Below, piece after piece: positions 6,124 to 14,819 of a stretch of 64,000 bases of DNA. A model generated the notes under the pieces. That model was not told the origin of the DNA and made no database searches. It saw only the letters and a program-made list of their open reading frames with translations. Position 1 is the stretch's first letter; each line of letters begins with the position of its first letter. Origin of the DNA: Acidobacteriota bacterium (lineage in GTDB: Bacteria > Acidobacteriota > Terriglobia > Bryobacterales > Bryobacteraceae); the NCBI GenBank assembly GCA_016185425.1, contig JACPNQ010000034.1:248001-312000 (forward strand). The letters are read 5' to 3'. Position numbers and translations under genes: made by a program.

Positions 6124-8835
6124 ATGTCGAAACACTTGTTGATTATGTTGGGCGTAGCGGTGTTTGGTCAAACGCCGGAACAGGTGGAGTTTTTTGAGAA
6201 GAATGTGCGGCCCGTGCTGGCGGCGAAGTGCCAGATGTGCCACAACGCGAAGGCGAAGACATCCGGACTGGATATGTCGACCGGCGCGGGGTTCTTCGCG
6301 GGCGGGGCGAGCGGATCACTCGTCAACGTGGAGACGCCCGAACATAGCTTGCTGCTGAAAGCGCTGAGCTATCAGGGCTCGTTGAAGATGCCGCCGATGG
6401 GGAAGTTGAAGGACGACGAAATCGGCAAGATCCGCGAGTGGATCAAGATGGGTGCGCCGTGGCCTGGATTCGAGAAGAAGGAAGGAGCCGCCACCGTTTC
6501 CAGTAGCGGGACTCGGAAACACGGATCAGCATTCACGGACGCGGAGTGGAAGTTCTGGGCGTTTCAGCCGGTGACGAAGCCTGCGGTGCCCGTCGTGAAG
6601 AATGCGGGTTGGGTGAAATCGCCGGTGGATGCGTTCATTCTACAGAAGCTGGAAGCCCAGGGTTTGAAACCCGCTGCGAAGGCGGACAAATACGCGCTGC
6701 TGCGGCGCGTGACCTATGACCTGCATGGATTGCCGCCCGCCGAACAGGAGATCCGCGATTTTGTTGCCGATCAGTCGCCGGATGCATTTCAGAAAGTGGT
6801 GGAGCGGCTGCTGGCGTCGCCGCGCTATGGCGAGAAGTGGGGCCGGAACTGGCTCGACGTCGCAAGGTACGCCGATTCGACAGGAAACGATGAAGACCAC
6901 CGTTATCCCTATGCGTACAAGTATCGCGACTACGTTATCGAGGCGACGAACAACGATCTGCCGTACAACCAGTTCGTGAAAGAACAAATTGCGGGCGATT
7001 TGTTGCCACCCGAAAAGGGACAGGAAATCAACCGGCGCGGTGTGATTGCCACCGGCTTCCTCGCGCTCGGCGCGAAGGCGATCGCGCAGCAGGACAAGCA
7101 AAAGATGCTCTATGACGTGTGGGACGAGCAGTTGGACACGGTGTCGAAGGCGTTCCTCGGCGTCACGCTCGCGTGCGCGCGCTGCCATGACCACAAATTC
7201 GATCCGCTCACGCAGAAGGACTACTACGGGCTTGTCGGCATGTTCGCGTCGACGCGAAGTTTCAAGACGCCTGAGTCGCATGTGTCGAAACTGCTCTTCA
7301 CGCCGCTTGTGTCGAAGGCCGAGTACGAGGTGTATGAGAAGGCGCAGGCCGTGGTTGCGAACAAAGGCGTCGACATCGATATCGTCATCGACCGCGAACG
7401 GCAAAAGGCGCAGGAAAAGCTGATCGCTCAGTTGCCGGCATATATGATGGCCGCGCGCAAGAAGCAGGAAACTGTTGACGGTCTCGACTCGAAAGTCATC
7501 AAGCGGTGGATCAAGCACTTCAACGAGAGTGAGGTGCCGCGGCCGTGGCTCGATGCATTCCACAAAGCCGGCGAAGCGGGGGCGTTGACGATCGCCGCGA
7601 AGTTCCAGGAGTCGTCGAAGGCGAATCTTGAAGCGTGGAGCAAAAAGATGGCGCGCTATCGTGTCGTCGCGCGCAAACAGATCGAAGAGAAGAACATGCT
7701 CTCCGAGATGCCGAAACTGATCAACGAAAAGGACGGCTTCTTCCGCGACGTTTTCGCTGACAACGGGCCATTCGGGATCAACGCGCGCACCATCGACAAC
7801 CCTGAATTGAAAGCGCTTCGCGCCGAACAGAAAAAGTTGCGCGACGCTCTTCCCCCGGAACCCGAAATGGCCTGCGCGGTGGAAGACGATAAACCCGTGG
7901 TGCAGAGGGTGTTGCTGCGCGGGGATTACAACAATCTCGGCGAGGAAGCGCCGAAGACTTTCCCGCTCGTGATGGCCGGTGCTAATCGACTGATTGTAAA
8001 GGACGGAAGCGGCCGAAGGGAGTTGGCGGAGTGGCTGGCGAGCGAGCAAAACCCGCTCACGGCGCGGGTGATGGTGAATCGCATCTGGCAGGGCCATTTC
8101 GGCGAAGGGATTGTGCGCACTCCCGATAATTTTGGACGGATGGGAGAGCGGCCGACGCACCCGGAACTGCTCGATTATCTGGCGTCGGAATTCGTCGCTA
8201 AAGGCTGGAGTATGAAGGAGATGCATCGGATGATGGTGAACTCTTCGACCTACCAGATGGCGAGCACCGGTGAGGGCGAGAGGTTCCCGCGGCGGCGGTT
8301 ATTGGTGGAGGAGATGCGGGATGGAATGCTCGCTATCAGCGGGAAACTTGATCTCACGGTGGGTGGGACGATGCAGAAGGGGTTCGGGACGGATGGCGAG
8401 AATTCAAACGGCCGTTTAAGCATTAGCCCTGAAGAACAGGTGCGTAGAACGGTGTATTTACCCCTTCGAAGGGCCAATTTACCCGCATTATTGAACCTCT
8501 TCGATTTCGGCGATGCAACGACGCCGAATGGGAAACGAGTGGTCACGAACGTGGCTCCGCAGGCGCTTTTCCTGATGAACGCGAAGTTTGTCTCCGAGCA
8601 GGCCGATGCGGTGGCGAAGAGCGTGTTGACGGATGCCTCGCTTGAACCGAAGCAGAAGGTGGAGCGGATGTATCTGCGAGTGTTGAACAGGTTGCCATCC
8701 GCGGCGGAGGTCGATAACGCGTTGAGCTACGCGGCTAGCTTCCGGCAGAGGTTCCCGAAGGCAGTTGATGGCGATGCATGGCAGAGCATGACGCGTGTGC
8801 TGCTGGCGTCGAATGAATTCATTTACGTGGACTGA
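6124..8835 (+). CDS. PSD1-type c-haem protein (DUF1549/DUF1553)
   Basis: This is a 903-residue exported protein of the planctomycete/acidobacterial PSD1 family. It has a signal peptide (about residues 1-16), an N-terminal cytochrome-type domain with Cys36-Gln-Met-Cys-His40, then DUF1549 (about 160-370) and DUF1553 (about 620-870). Inside DUF1549 lies a second CxxCH, Cys351 to His355, followed by DHKFDPLTQKDYYG, a hallmark of the family. The biochemical role is unknown; covalent haem and a periplasmic redox or degradative function are assumed from the motifs. The open frame extends further upstream, but only the ATG at 6124 gives a signal peptide, and it has GAGG just before it. The gene is 4 bp from the DUF1501 gene, which is its usual partner. 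Confidence 0.9.
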   Translation: MSKHLLIMLGVAVFGQTPEQVEFFEKNVRPVLAAKCQMCHNAKAKTSGLDMSTGAGFFAGGASGSLVNVETPEHSLLLKALSYQGSLKMPPMGKLKDDEIGKIREWIKMGAPWPGFEKKEGAATVSSSGTRKHGSAFTDAEWKFWAFQPVTKPAVPVVKNAGWVKSPVDAFILQKLEAQGLKPAAKADKYALLRRVTYDLHGLPPAEQEIRDFVADQSPDAFQKVVERLLASPRYGEKWGRNWLDVARYADSTGNDEDHRYPYAYKYRDYVIEATNNDLPYNQFVKEQIAGDLLPPEKGQEINRRGVIATGFLALGAKAIAQQDKQKMLYDVWDEQLDTVSKAFLGVTLACARCHDHKFDPLTQKDYYGLVGMFASTRSFKTPESHVSKLLFTPLVSKAEYEVYEKAQAVVANKGVDIDIVIDRERQKAQEKLIAQLPAYMMAARKKQETVDGLDSKVIKRWIKHFNESEVPRPWLDAFHKAGEAGALTIAAKFQESSKANLEAWSKKMARYRVVARKQIEEKNMLSEMPKLINEKDGFFRDVFADNGPFGINARTIDNPELKALRAEQKKLRDALPPEPEMACAVEDDKPVVQRVLLRGDYNNLGEEAPKTFPLVMAGANRLIVKDGSGRRELAEWLASEQNPLTARVMVNRIWQGHFGEGIVRTPDNFGRMGERPTHPELLDYLASEFVAKGWSMKEMHRMMVNSSTYQMASTGEGERFPRRRLLVEEMRDGMLAISGKLDLTVGGTMQKGFGTDGENSNGRLSISPEEQVRRTVYLPLRRANLPALLNLFDFGDATTPNGKRVVTNVAPQALFLMNAKFVSEQADAVAKSVLTDASLEPKQKVERMYLRVLNRLPSAAEVDNALSYAASFRQRFPKAVDGDAWQSMTRVLLASNEFIYVD

Positions 8836-8839
8836 AACG

Positions 8840-10252
8840 ATGACGAATCGAACAAACGGATTATCGCGGCGCGGGGCGTTGCGGGCGGCTGGGTGCGGGA
8901 TGGGGTTCTTGGGCTTGGCGCAGTTGCTGGAAGCGGCGTCGGCCGCCGACAACAATCCGCTGGCGCCGAAGATGCCGCACTATGCGGCGCGGGCGAAGCG
9001 CGTGATCTTCCTGTTTATGCACGGTGGGCCTTCGTCGATTGACACGTTCGATCCGAAGGAGCGGTTGATTCGCGATCACGGGAAGCCGCTGCCGATCAAG
9101 CGGCCGCTCGCGTTCGCGGACGAGGCGCCGGGGCCGCTGATGAAGTCGCCGTGGGCATTCAAGAGTGGCGGGCAGAGCGGCATTCCGGTGAGTGATTTGT
9201 TCCCGCATGTGCGGGAGATGGTGGACGAGTTGTGCGTGATCCGTTCGCTGGTTGGCGAAGGCGTGGATCACGGCGCGGCGTTGTTGCAGACGTTTACGGG
9301 GTCGTCGACATTCGTGCGTCCGAGCATCGGCGCTTGGACGGTGTATGGATTGGGCACGGAGAATCAGGATCTGCCGGGCTACATTACGATCAAGCCGACG
9401 CTGTCGCACGGCGGCGCGAAGAATTTTGGTTCGGCGTTTTTGCCGGGCGCGTATCAGGGCACGCCGATCGGCCATAGCGGCATGAAGGTCGATGAGATCA
9501 AGAGCGAGCCGATTCAGTACCTGGTGAATAAAGGGCTGACGCCGGAGCAGCAGCGGTTTGAGCTCGACATGATCCAGAACATCAACCGGAAGCATCAAGA
9601 GGTGCGGACGGTGGATCCGAATCTGGAGGCGCGGATTCAGGCGTTTGAGTTGGCATTCCGTATGCAGACGCAGGCGCCGGAGATCTTCGCGGTCGACCGT
9701 GAGAGCGATGCGACGAAGAAGCTGTATGGGCTTGACGATCCGAAGACGGCGGATTTCGGCTGGCAGTGTTTGCTGGCGCGGAGGCTTTGTGAGAAGGGCG
9801 TGCGGTTTGTGCAGTGCACGCACAGCTACAAGTGGGATCAGCACGGCGACCTGTTCGCGAAGCATACGGAGAACGCGCTCGAGGTAGACAAGCCGATCGC
9901 GGGGTTGCTGAAGGATTTGAAGGCTCGCGGGCTGTTGAAAGACACGCTGGTGATTTGGGCTGGCGAGTTTGGGCGGACGCCGATCAGCCAAGGCGGGAAC
10001 GGGCGCGACCATAATCCGTACGGGTACACCGTGTGGATGGCGGGTGGCGGTGTGAAGCCTGGGTTCATCTACGGCGCGACCGACGAGATCGGGTATCACG
10101 CGACGGAGAATCGCATGCACATTCACGATTGGCACGCGACGATTCTGCATATTCTCGGGATGCAGCACGACAAGTTGACGTACCGTTACAGCGGGCGCGA
10201 TTTCCGGCTGACGGATGTAGCGGGCGTGATTCACGATAAGATTCTCGTTTGA
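8840..10252 (+). CDS. DUF1501 protein, Tat-exported
   Basis: This 470-residue protein of the DUF1501 family has a fold related to alkaline phosphatases/sulfatases. It starts with a twin-arginine signal (SRRGALRAAGCGMGFLG), predicting folded export to the periplasm. Typical segments include FLFMHGGPSSIDTFDPK near residue 55 and, near the C-terminus, GEFGRTPISQGGNGRDHNP and HDWHATILHILG. Members are encoded almost invariably beside PSD1 genes, as here. The pair probably works together, but no reaction has been assigned. The stop TGA overlaps the TTG start of the following ctaA gene. Confidence 0.9.
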   Translation: MTNRTNGLSRRGALRAAGCGMGFLGLAQLLEAASAADNNPLAPKMPHYAARAKRVIFLFMHGGPSSIDTFDPKERLIRDHGKPLPIKRPLAFADEAPGPLMKSPWAFKSGGQSGIPVSDLFPHVREMVDELCVIRSLVGEGVDHGAALLQTFTGSSTFVRPSIGAWTVYGLGTENQDLPGYITIKPTLSHGGAKNFGSAFLPGAYQGTPIGHSGMKVDEIKSEPIQYLVNKGLTPEQQRFELDMIQNINRKHQEVRTVDPNLEARIQAFELAFRMQTQAPEIFAVDRESDATKKLYGLDDPKTADFGWQCLLARRLCEKGVRFVQCTHSYKWDQHGDLFAKHTENALEVDKPIAGLLKDLKARGLLKDTLVIWAGEFGRTPISQGGNGRDHNPYGYTVWMAGGGVKPGFIYGATDEIGYHATENRMHIHDWHATILHILGMQHDKLTYRYSGRDFRLTDVAGVIHDKILV

Positions 10253-11160
10253 GACACACATTCTCGCGGCTGGCCTGGTGGTTTGTTGCGTACCTGATTG
10301 CAGTCATCCTATTCGGGGCGTGGGTGCGTATTGCGGGCGCGGGCGCGGGGTGCGGGAATCATTGGCCGCTGTGCGATGGCGAGGTGCTGCCGACGGCACC
10401 ACAGACGAAGAAGCTGATTGAGTTTACGCACCGTGTGACGAGCGGGTTGTGCGGCGTGTTTGGATTGGCGTTTGTGTACGCGGCGTGGCGGATGCGGGAC
10501 AGGGTATTGCTGCGGGCGGCGTTAGCGACGCTGTTGTTTGTGCTGCTGGAAGGGTTTATCGGCGCAGTGCTGGTGAAGAAAGAGTTAGTGGCCAACGACG
10601 CGTCGATGAGCCGGGCCGTGGTAATTGGGCTGCACCTGGTGAATACGATGTTGCTGGTGGCGGCCGCGACATTGATGGCCTGGCGGGCGGCGCCATTTGT
10701 GGTTGCGTCGAAGATTGTGTCGCGGGGACTGTTAGCGGCGGCGATTGGAGTATTGGTGGTGACGAATATGGCCGGCGCAGTGACTGCGCTGGGCGATACG
10801 CTCTTTCCGATTCAGCCGATGCTGGATGGGGCGCTGTTTGGGCGGGTTCGGGATGACCTTACGTCGGGCGAGCATTTTCTGGTGAGACTACGCGTGATCC
10901 ATCCATTCGTGGCGTTTTTTGCGGCGGCGTTTTTGAGCGGCGTCATTGCATCGATCAAACGGCAGTTTCCGGGAGACCCGGCGATGCGAACGCTGCTGCG
11001 GTGGCCGCTGCTATTGGTAGGGCTGCAGGTGATTATTGGATTTTCGAATATCGCCCTGGCCGCACCGGGGTGGATGCAGATTGTCCATCTGCTGATGGCG
11101 CAGGTGCTGTGGGTATCGGTATACTGCGCCTGGCTGGCGACGGAGGAAATAGGGAATTGA
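10249..11160 (+). CDS. ctaA: Haem A synthase (COX15/CtaA family)
   Basis: This 303-residue membrane protein has about eight hydrophobic helices. It is predicted to oxidise haem O to haem A for aa3-type cytochrome oxidases. The four conserved histidines of the family are visible: His61 (EFTHRVTSG), His129 (GLHLVN), His218 (RVIHPFVAF) and His280 (QIVHLLMA). Cys35 and Cys42 sit in the first periplasmic loop (GAGCGNHWPLC), as in the cysteine-containing CtaA types. The start is a TTG at 10249 overlapping the DUF1501 stop (TTGA); no better start keeps the first helix. The last residues EIGN and the stop codon lie inside the dispersed repeat at 11147-11190. Confidence 0.88.
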   Translation: MRHTFSRLAWWFVAYLIAVILFGAWVRIAGAGAGCGNHWPLCDGEVLPTAPQTKKLIEFTHRVTSGLCGVFGLAFVYAAWRMRDRVLLRAALATLLFVLLEGFIGAVLVKKELVANDASMSRAVVIGLHLVNTMLLVAAATLMAWRAAPFVVASKIVSRGLLAAAIGVLVVTNMAGAVTALGDTLFPIQPMLDGALFGRVRDDLTSGEHFLVRLRVIHPFVAFFAAAFLSGVIASIKRQFPGDPAMRTLLRWPLLLVGLQVIIGFSNIALAAPGWMQIVHLLMAQVLWVSVYCAWLATEEIGN

Positions 11161-11190
11161 GTGTACTGTCCCCCTATTCCCCTATTAGAG
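11147..11190. repeat. Dispersed GTGTACTGTCC repeat, copy A
   Basis: AATAGGGAATTGA, then GTGTACTGTCC, then CCCTATT form a short element whose ends (AATAGGG and CCCTATT) can pair as a hairpin. A further CCCCTATT follows. It lies between the converging ctaA and amidohydrolase genes and contains both of their stop codons (TGA at 11158-11160, TTA/TAA at 11185-11187). Other copies are at 16327-16362 and 19388-19419. Confidence 0.8.
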
Positions 11191-12015
11191 TTTGTAGGCG
11201 GCGATGGCGTTTTTTTGGAGGATTTGAGCTTGTTCGGCGGCGGAGTAGCGGCTGACTGCCTGCTTCACCAGGTCGACCCACTGCTTGTACTTGCCGGCTA
11301 CCAGCATCACGGGCCAGTCGCTGCCGAGCATCAACCGCCTGGGGCCGAAAGCTTGGAGGGCTGTGTCGAAGTAGGGGGCGAGGTCGGCGGCGGACCATTT
11401 CTTCCAGTCGGCTTCGGTGACCATGCCGGAGATTTTGCAGTAGACGTTTTGCCGCTTAGCGAGATCCATCATGTTCTCACGCCAGGGGGATAGGATTCGT
11501 TCCTTGATGCGCGGCTTGGCGATGTGGTCGAGGATGAAGATCTGCTTGGGGTGCTTGTCCACAAAGGCGATCGACGGCTTCAGGTGCTTTTCGTAGATCA
11601 GGATGTCGTAGCGGAGATCGTACTTCAACAGCTTATTGATGCCCTCATTGAAAGCCGCGCCGAGGATGAAGTTGTTGTCGGGCTCATCCTGGATGACGTG
11701 GCGGACACCTTTGAACTTTTTATGTTTCGCAAGGCGTTCGAGGTCCTTGTCGACTCCCTTGTTGCGCAGATCTACCCACCCGACCACACCCTTGAGGAAG
11801 TCGTTCTTTTCGGCCATGCCCAGCAGCCAGTCGGACTCTTCGACTGTTTGACGGGCCTGGACGGATACGGCGCCATCGACGCCGGCGGCTCTCATTTCCT
11901 TGTAAAGATCCTCGGGGAGGAAGTCCCGGCGGAGGGCCTTCATATTGTCATTGAGCCAGCCGTATTCTTTCTCGGAATACTTCCAGAAATGGTGATGGGT
12001 GTCGATGATGGGCAT
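11185..12015 (-). CDS. Amidohydrolase 2 family TIM-barrel hydrolase
   Basis: This 276-residue metal-dependent hydrolase starts MPIIDTHHHFW, with the metal-binding His7-x-His9. It continues with LDHIAKP (histidine ligand around residue 170) and ends with LGSDWPV (catalytic/metal aspartate around residue 230). This is the pattern of the amidohydrolase-2 group that includes sugar lactonases such as L-fuconolactonase. There is no signal peptide, so it is cytoplasmic. A lactonase acting on a product of the upstream PQQ dehydrogenase is an inference from position only. It is 4 bp from the DUF4440 gene, the last gene of the leftward unit 16166-11185. Its stop codon lies inside repeat copy A. Confidence 0.85.
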   Translation of the reverse strand: MPIIDTHHHFWKYSEKEYGWLNDNMKALRRDFLPEDLYKEMRAAGVDGAVSVQARQTVEESDWLLGMAEKNDFLKGVVGWVDLRNKGVDKDLERLAKHKKFKGVRHVIQDEPDNNFILGAAFNEGINKLLKYDLRYDILIYEKHLKPSIAFVDKHPKQIFILDHIAKPRIKERILSPWRENMMDLAKRQNVYCKISGMVTEADWKKWSAADLAPYFDTALQAFGPRRLMLGSDWPVMLVAGKYKQWVDLVKQAVSRYSAAEQAQILQKNAIAAYKL

Positions 12016-12019
12016 GGGC

Positions 12020-12445
12020 TTAAGGGAGCTTGTCGACTTTGGTGGTTTGATGGCCGGCGAGTCGCCACGCGTTATTGTGCCTCACCCAGAAGTGGATGAG
12101 CATGATCTTGTCGTCGAAGGCGCCAGCCTGATTGGTTCCTGTCACGCGCACCCACGAGAATGTCACGGCGGAATCCTTGTAAAGATTGACCGTGGGATTC
12201 CGCTGCTCGAATGACTTGTAGATCTGACGGCGCTCCTTGATCTTGGCGATATAGGAGGCCTTCGTGTCGACGATGCCGGTGGCGTGGGCGTAGACGAGAT
12301 CGTCGGCAAGCAACTTTTCCAGCGTCGCGGTGTCGCCTTTGACGATGGCGTCGCTCCACTGCTTGTCGAGTGCAAGGATCGACTCCTTCGTATCGGCCGC
12401 CGCGCACAGGGCGGCAGTTAGCGCAAGCAGACGGAGCAGGAACAT
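12020..12445 (-). CDS. Secreted DUF4440 / NTF2-like protein
   Basis: This 141-residue protein has a signal peptide ending near Ala-Ala-Ala-Asp (residue 17). The mature part follows the SnoaL/NTF2-like DUF4440 pattern: an N-terminal helix with LDKQWSDAIVKGD and TLEKLLADDLVYAH, then a curved sheet ending in IHFWVRHNNAWRLAGHQTT. Such proteins bind small ligands or act as lyases/isomerases; no catalytic residue can be singled out here. It sits between the PQQ dehydrogenase (18 bp) and the amidohydrolase (4 bp), in the same direction. Confidence 0.82.
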   Translation of the reverse strand: MFLLRLLALTAALCAAADTKESILALDKQWSDAIVKGDTATLEKLLADDLVYAHATGIVDTKASYIAKIKERRQIYKSFEQRNPTVNLYKDSAVTFSWVRVTGTNQAGAFDDKIMLIHFWVRHNNAWRLAGHQTTKVDKLP

Positions 12446-12463
12446 CCCAGGGAGTATATCAAC

Positions 12464-14035
12464 TCACTGTACGTGGAAGACGTAGAGAGAATTGCCGATT
12501 GTCATGGCGACGTACTGTTTGCCGTCGCTTGTGTAGGTCATCGGATTGGAGCGGATGGCGCCGCCGCCCTGGAAGCGCCACAAGAGCTTGCCGGTCTTCG
12601 CATTCAGGGCGATCATCTGGCCTTCGGTGGCGCCGAAAACGAGGTTTCCCGCTGTCGATAGTACTCCCGAGTATGGCGGCGCGAAGAGTTTGTACTCCCA
12701 GGCGAGGTCGCCGGAGGTTGGATGGAAGGCGCGAATGGCGCCCCACTCCTCCTCTCCAGGGACGCTGCGGAAGCCGCCACCGTTGAACTGCTCGCCCGCT
12801 TTGAACTCGGCCGATCCGAAAAAGTATACGGAGCCGGATTCGCGTGTCGCTACGTAGAGGAAGCCCGTGTCGGGGCTATAGCTTGGGCTGTACCAGTTGT
12901 TGGCGCCGCCTACCGAGGGCCAGACCGGCGTGCCTTCGACGGTTGGGAACGTGCCGGGAAGGCGGATGGGGCGGCCGCTGTCGTCGAGGCCTTTGGCCCA
13001 GGTCTGCTTGGCGTATGGTTTGCCGAGGAGAAACTGGCCGCTGACGCGGTCGAGCACGTAATAGAATGCATTGCGATTGGGGAAGAGAAGGAGCTTGCGT
13101 TTCTGGCCGCGGAAGTCGGCGTCGATCAGGACCGGCACTTCGGTGGCGTCCCAGTCGTGGACGTCGTGCGGGGTGAACTGGAAGTGCCATTTGAGTTTGC
13201 CGGTGTCGACGTCGAGGGCGATGAGGCAGTCCGAATAGAGATTGTCTCCGGCGCGGACTTCGCCGTTCCAATCGGGACCGGGGTTGCCGGTTCCCCAGTA
13301 GAGGAGATTCGTTTCGGGATCGTAGGCGCCGGTGACCCAGGTGGCGGCAGAGCCGCGGATGTAGCTTTCGCCGGCCCAGGTTTTGGCTTCGGGGTCGCCC
13401 GCGGCCGGGACGGTCCAAAAACGCCAGGCGAGTTTGCCGGTTTTGGCGTCGTAGGCGTCGAGGAAGCCGCGGATTCCATATTCGCCGCCGGCGATGCCGA
13501 TGATGATTTTGTCTTTGACAGCGAGCGGCGCGACGGTGATGGAATGGCCGGTTTTGTTGTCGGCGACGACGGTGTCCCAACGGACGGCGCCGGTCTTTGC
13601 ATCGAGCGCGACGAGGTGGGCGTCCACTGTGCCGACGTAGACGAGATCGCCGAGGATGGCGACGCCGCGGTTGATCTGGCCGCAGCAGACGCGAACGTCA
13701 TCGGGCATTGTGCGGCGGTAGCGCCACAACGTGCGGCCGGTGCGGGTGTCGAGCGCGGTAACGTGGGACGGCGCTTCCGAGATGTACATGACGCCATCGA
13801 CGACGATGGGCGTGGTTTCGAACTTTTGGAGGGAGTTCGACTGGTAGACCCAGGCAGGCTGGAGTTTGGCGACGTTCTGATCGGTGATCTGTTTGAGCGG
13901 GGAGTAGCGATGGCCGGCGAAGTTGCCGGAATAAGTCAGCCAGTTGCCCGGTTCTTTGGCCGCGTTGAGCAGCCGCTGATGAGTGACTTGCGCGAACAGC
14001 GGGATGGCGGCGAGGAGGACGATGGCGCTTTTCAT
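12464..14035 (-). CDS. PQQ-dependent dehydrogenase (eight-bladed propeller)
   Basis: This 523-residue periplasmic quinoprotein oxidises an alcohol or sugar and passes electrons to a cytochrome c. A short signal peptide (about 1-16) is followed by the WLTYSGNFAGHRYSPL start typical of methanol/ethanol-dehydrogenase-like proteins. Adjacent cysteines Cys117-Cys118 (the vicinal disulfide stacked on PQQ) are present. Calcium/PQQ-site segments GGEYGIRG and WGTGNPGPDWNG follow, and the catalytic aspartate lies in HDVHDWD. Tryptophan-docking repeats of the form DAKTGKLxWRF occur along the chain. Its start overlaps the stop of the dihaem cytochrome gene by 4 bp, so the two make a donor-acceptor pair. 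The substrate is unknown. Confidence 0.9.
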   Translation of the reverse strand: MKSAIVLLAAIPLFAQVTHQRLLNAAKEPGNWLTYSGNFAGHRYSPLKQITDQNVAKLQPAWVYQSNSLQKFETTPIVVDGVMYISEAPSHVTALDTRTGRTLWRYRRTMPDDVRVCCGQINRGVAILGDLVYVGTVDAHLVALDAKTGAVRWDTVVADNKTGHSITVAPLAVKDKIIIGIAGGEYGIRGFLDAYDAKTGKLAWRFWTVPAAGDPEAKTWAGESYIRGSAATWVTGAYDPETNLLYWGTGNPGPDWNGEVRAGDNLYSDCLIALDVDTGKLKWHFQFTPHDVHDWDATEVPVLIDADFRGQKRKLLLFPNRNAFYYVLDRVSGQFLLGKPYAKQTWAKGLDDSGRPIRLPGTFPTVEGTPVWPSVGGANNWYSPSYSPDTGFLYVATRESGSVYFFGSAEFKAGEQFNGGGFRSVPGEEEWGAIRAFHPTSGDLAWEYKLFAPPYSGVLSTAGNLVFGATEGQMIALNAKTGKLLWRFQGGGAIRSNPMTYTSDGKQYVAMTIGNSLYVFHVQ

Positions 14036-14790
14036 TGGTCACCTTTCTGGCCGGAGAGGAAGGCGACGAGGTCGTTGATCTGTTCGTCGGAGAGGCGGCC
14101 TTTGTATGCGGGCATGTTGGTTTTCTTTTCGCTGACTAGTTTGGCAATCTCGTCCTTCCAGACCGACTGGAAATTGCCATTGGCGTCGCGGAGTTGAATG
14201 GAGAAGGTGTCCTCGTTGACGCGAATACCACGAAGGGATTTGCCGGCCTTGGTGGTGATTTGGACGAGTCGGAACTGGTCGGGGACGCTGCTTGCGGGAT
14301 CGAGGATTTTGGCTTTCAGGTGAGCGCTACTACGGCGCGCGCCGATGCCGGTGAGAGTGGGGCCGATGTTGCCGCCCTGGCTGCCTAGCGCGTGGCAATT
14401 GAGGCATCCGCCGGTGGTTTTGAAGATCTTTTCGCCGGCCTGCGCGTTGCCGGTGACGGGCGCGGATTCAAGGCGGCCGAGTGTCCGAACGAACGCGGCT
14501 GTCTGCCAAAGCTCGTGATTGTCCATCAGCGAGCCGGGCATCTCGGTGTCGGGTATGCCGAAGCGGATGATGCGATAGAGCGCGCGGTCCTCGGAGGCGC
14601 GAGGGAGTTTGGGCACGGCGAGGTTGGCGCCCTTGCCACCGTCGCCTGTGGGGCCGTGGCAACCGGCGCAGCGGCCCATGTAGAGCCGCTTGCCTTGGGC
14701 GATGTCGTTGGCGGACGAATAGGGGTTCTTGTCCGGAATATCTACGAGCGGTTGTAGTTGAAAGAGCAGGAACGGCGCCCACCAAAACAT
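14032..14790 (-). CDS. Dihaem cytochrome c, partner of the PQQ dehydrogenase
   Basis: This 252-residue exported protein has a hydrophobic N-terminal segment (signal or anchor) and two haem c sites, Cys41-Ala-Gly-Cys-His45 and Cys129-Leu-Asn-Cys-His133. MPGS and DTEMPG-type segments supply methionine ligands. The second half resembles the haem-binding domain found beside sugar and alcohol quinoproteins (SLRGIRVNEDTFSIQLRDANG, and a C-terminal MPAYKGRLSDEQINDLVAFL). The ATG at 14790 is preferred over the TTG at 14796 because AGGAA lies 7-8 bases upstream. The 4-bp overlap with the dehydrogenase supports direct electron transfer between them. Confidence 0.88.
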   Translation of the reverse strand: MFWWAPFLLFQLQPLVDIPDKNPYSSANDIAQGKRLYMGRCAGCHGPTGDGGKGANLAVPKLPRASEDRALYRIIRFGIPDTEMPGSLMDNHELWQTAAFVRTLGRLESAPVTGNAQAGEKIFKTTGGCLNCHALGSQGGNIGPTLTGIGARRSSAHLKAKILDPASSVPDQFRLVQITTKAGKSLRGIRVNEDTFSIQLRDANGNFQSVWKDEIAKLVSEKKTNMPAYKGRLSDEQINDLVAFLSGQKGDQ

Positions 14791-14819
14791 GATCAAATTC
14801 CTTCGATGAGAATTGCCGC

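Noticed and set aside
6640-8226. A 528-codon open frame antisense to the first PSD1 gene
   Set aside because: Shadow frame; no domain pattern, whereas DUF1549/DUF1553 are clear on the + strand.
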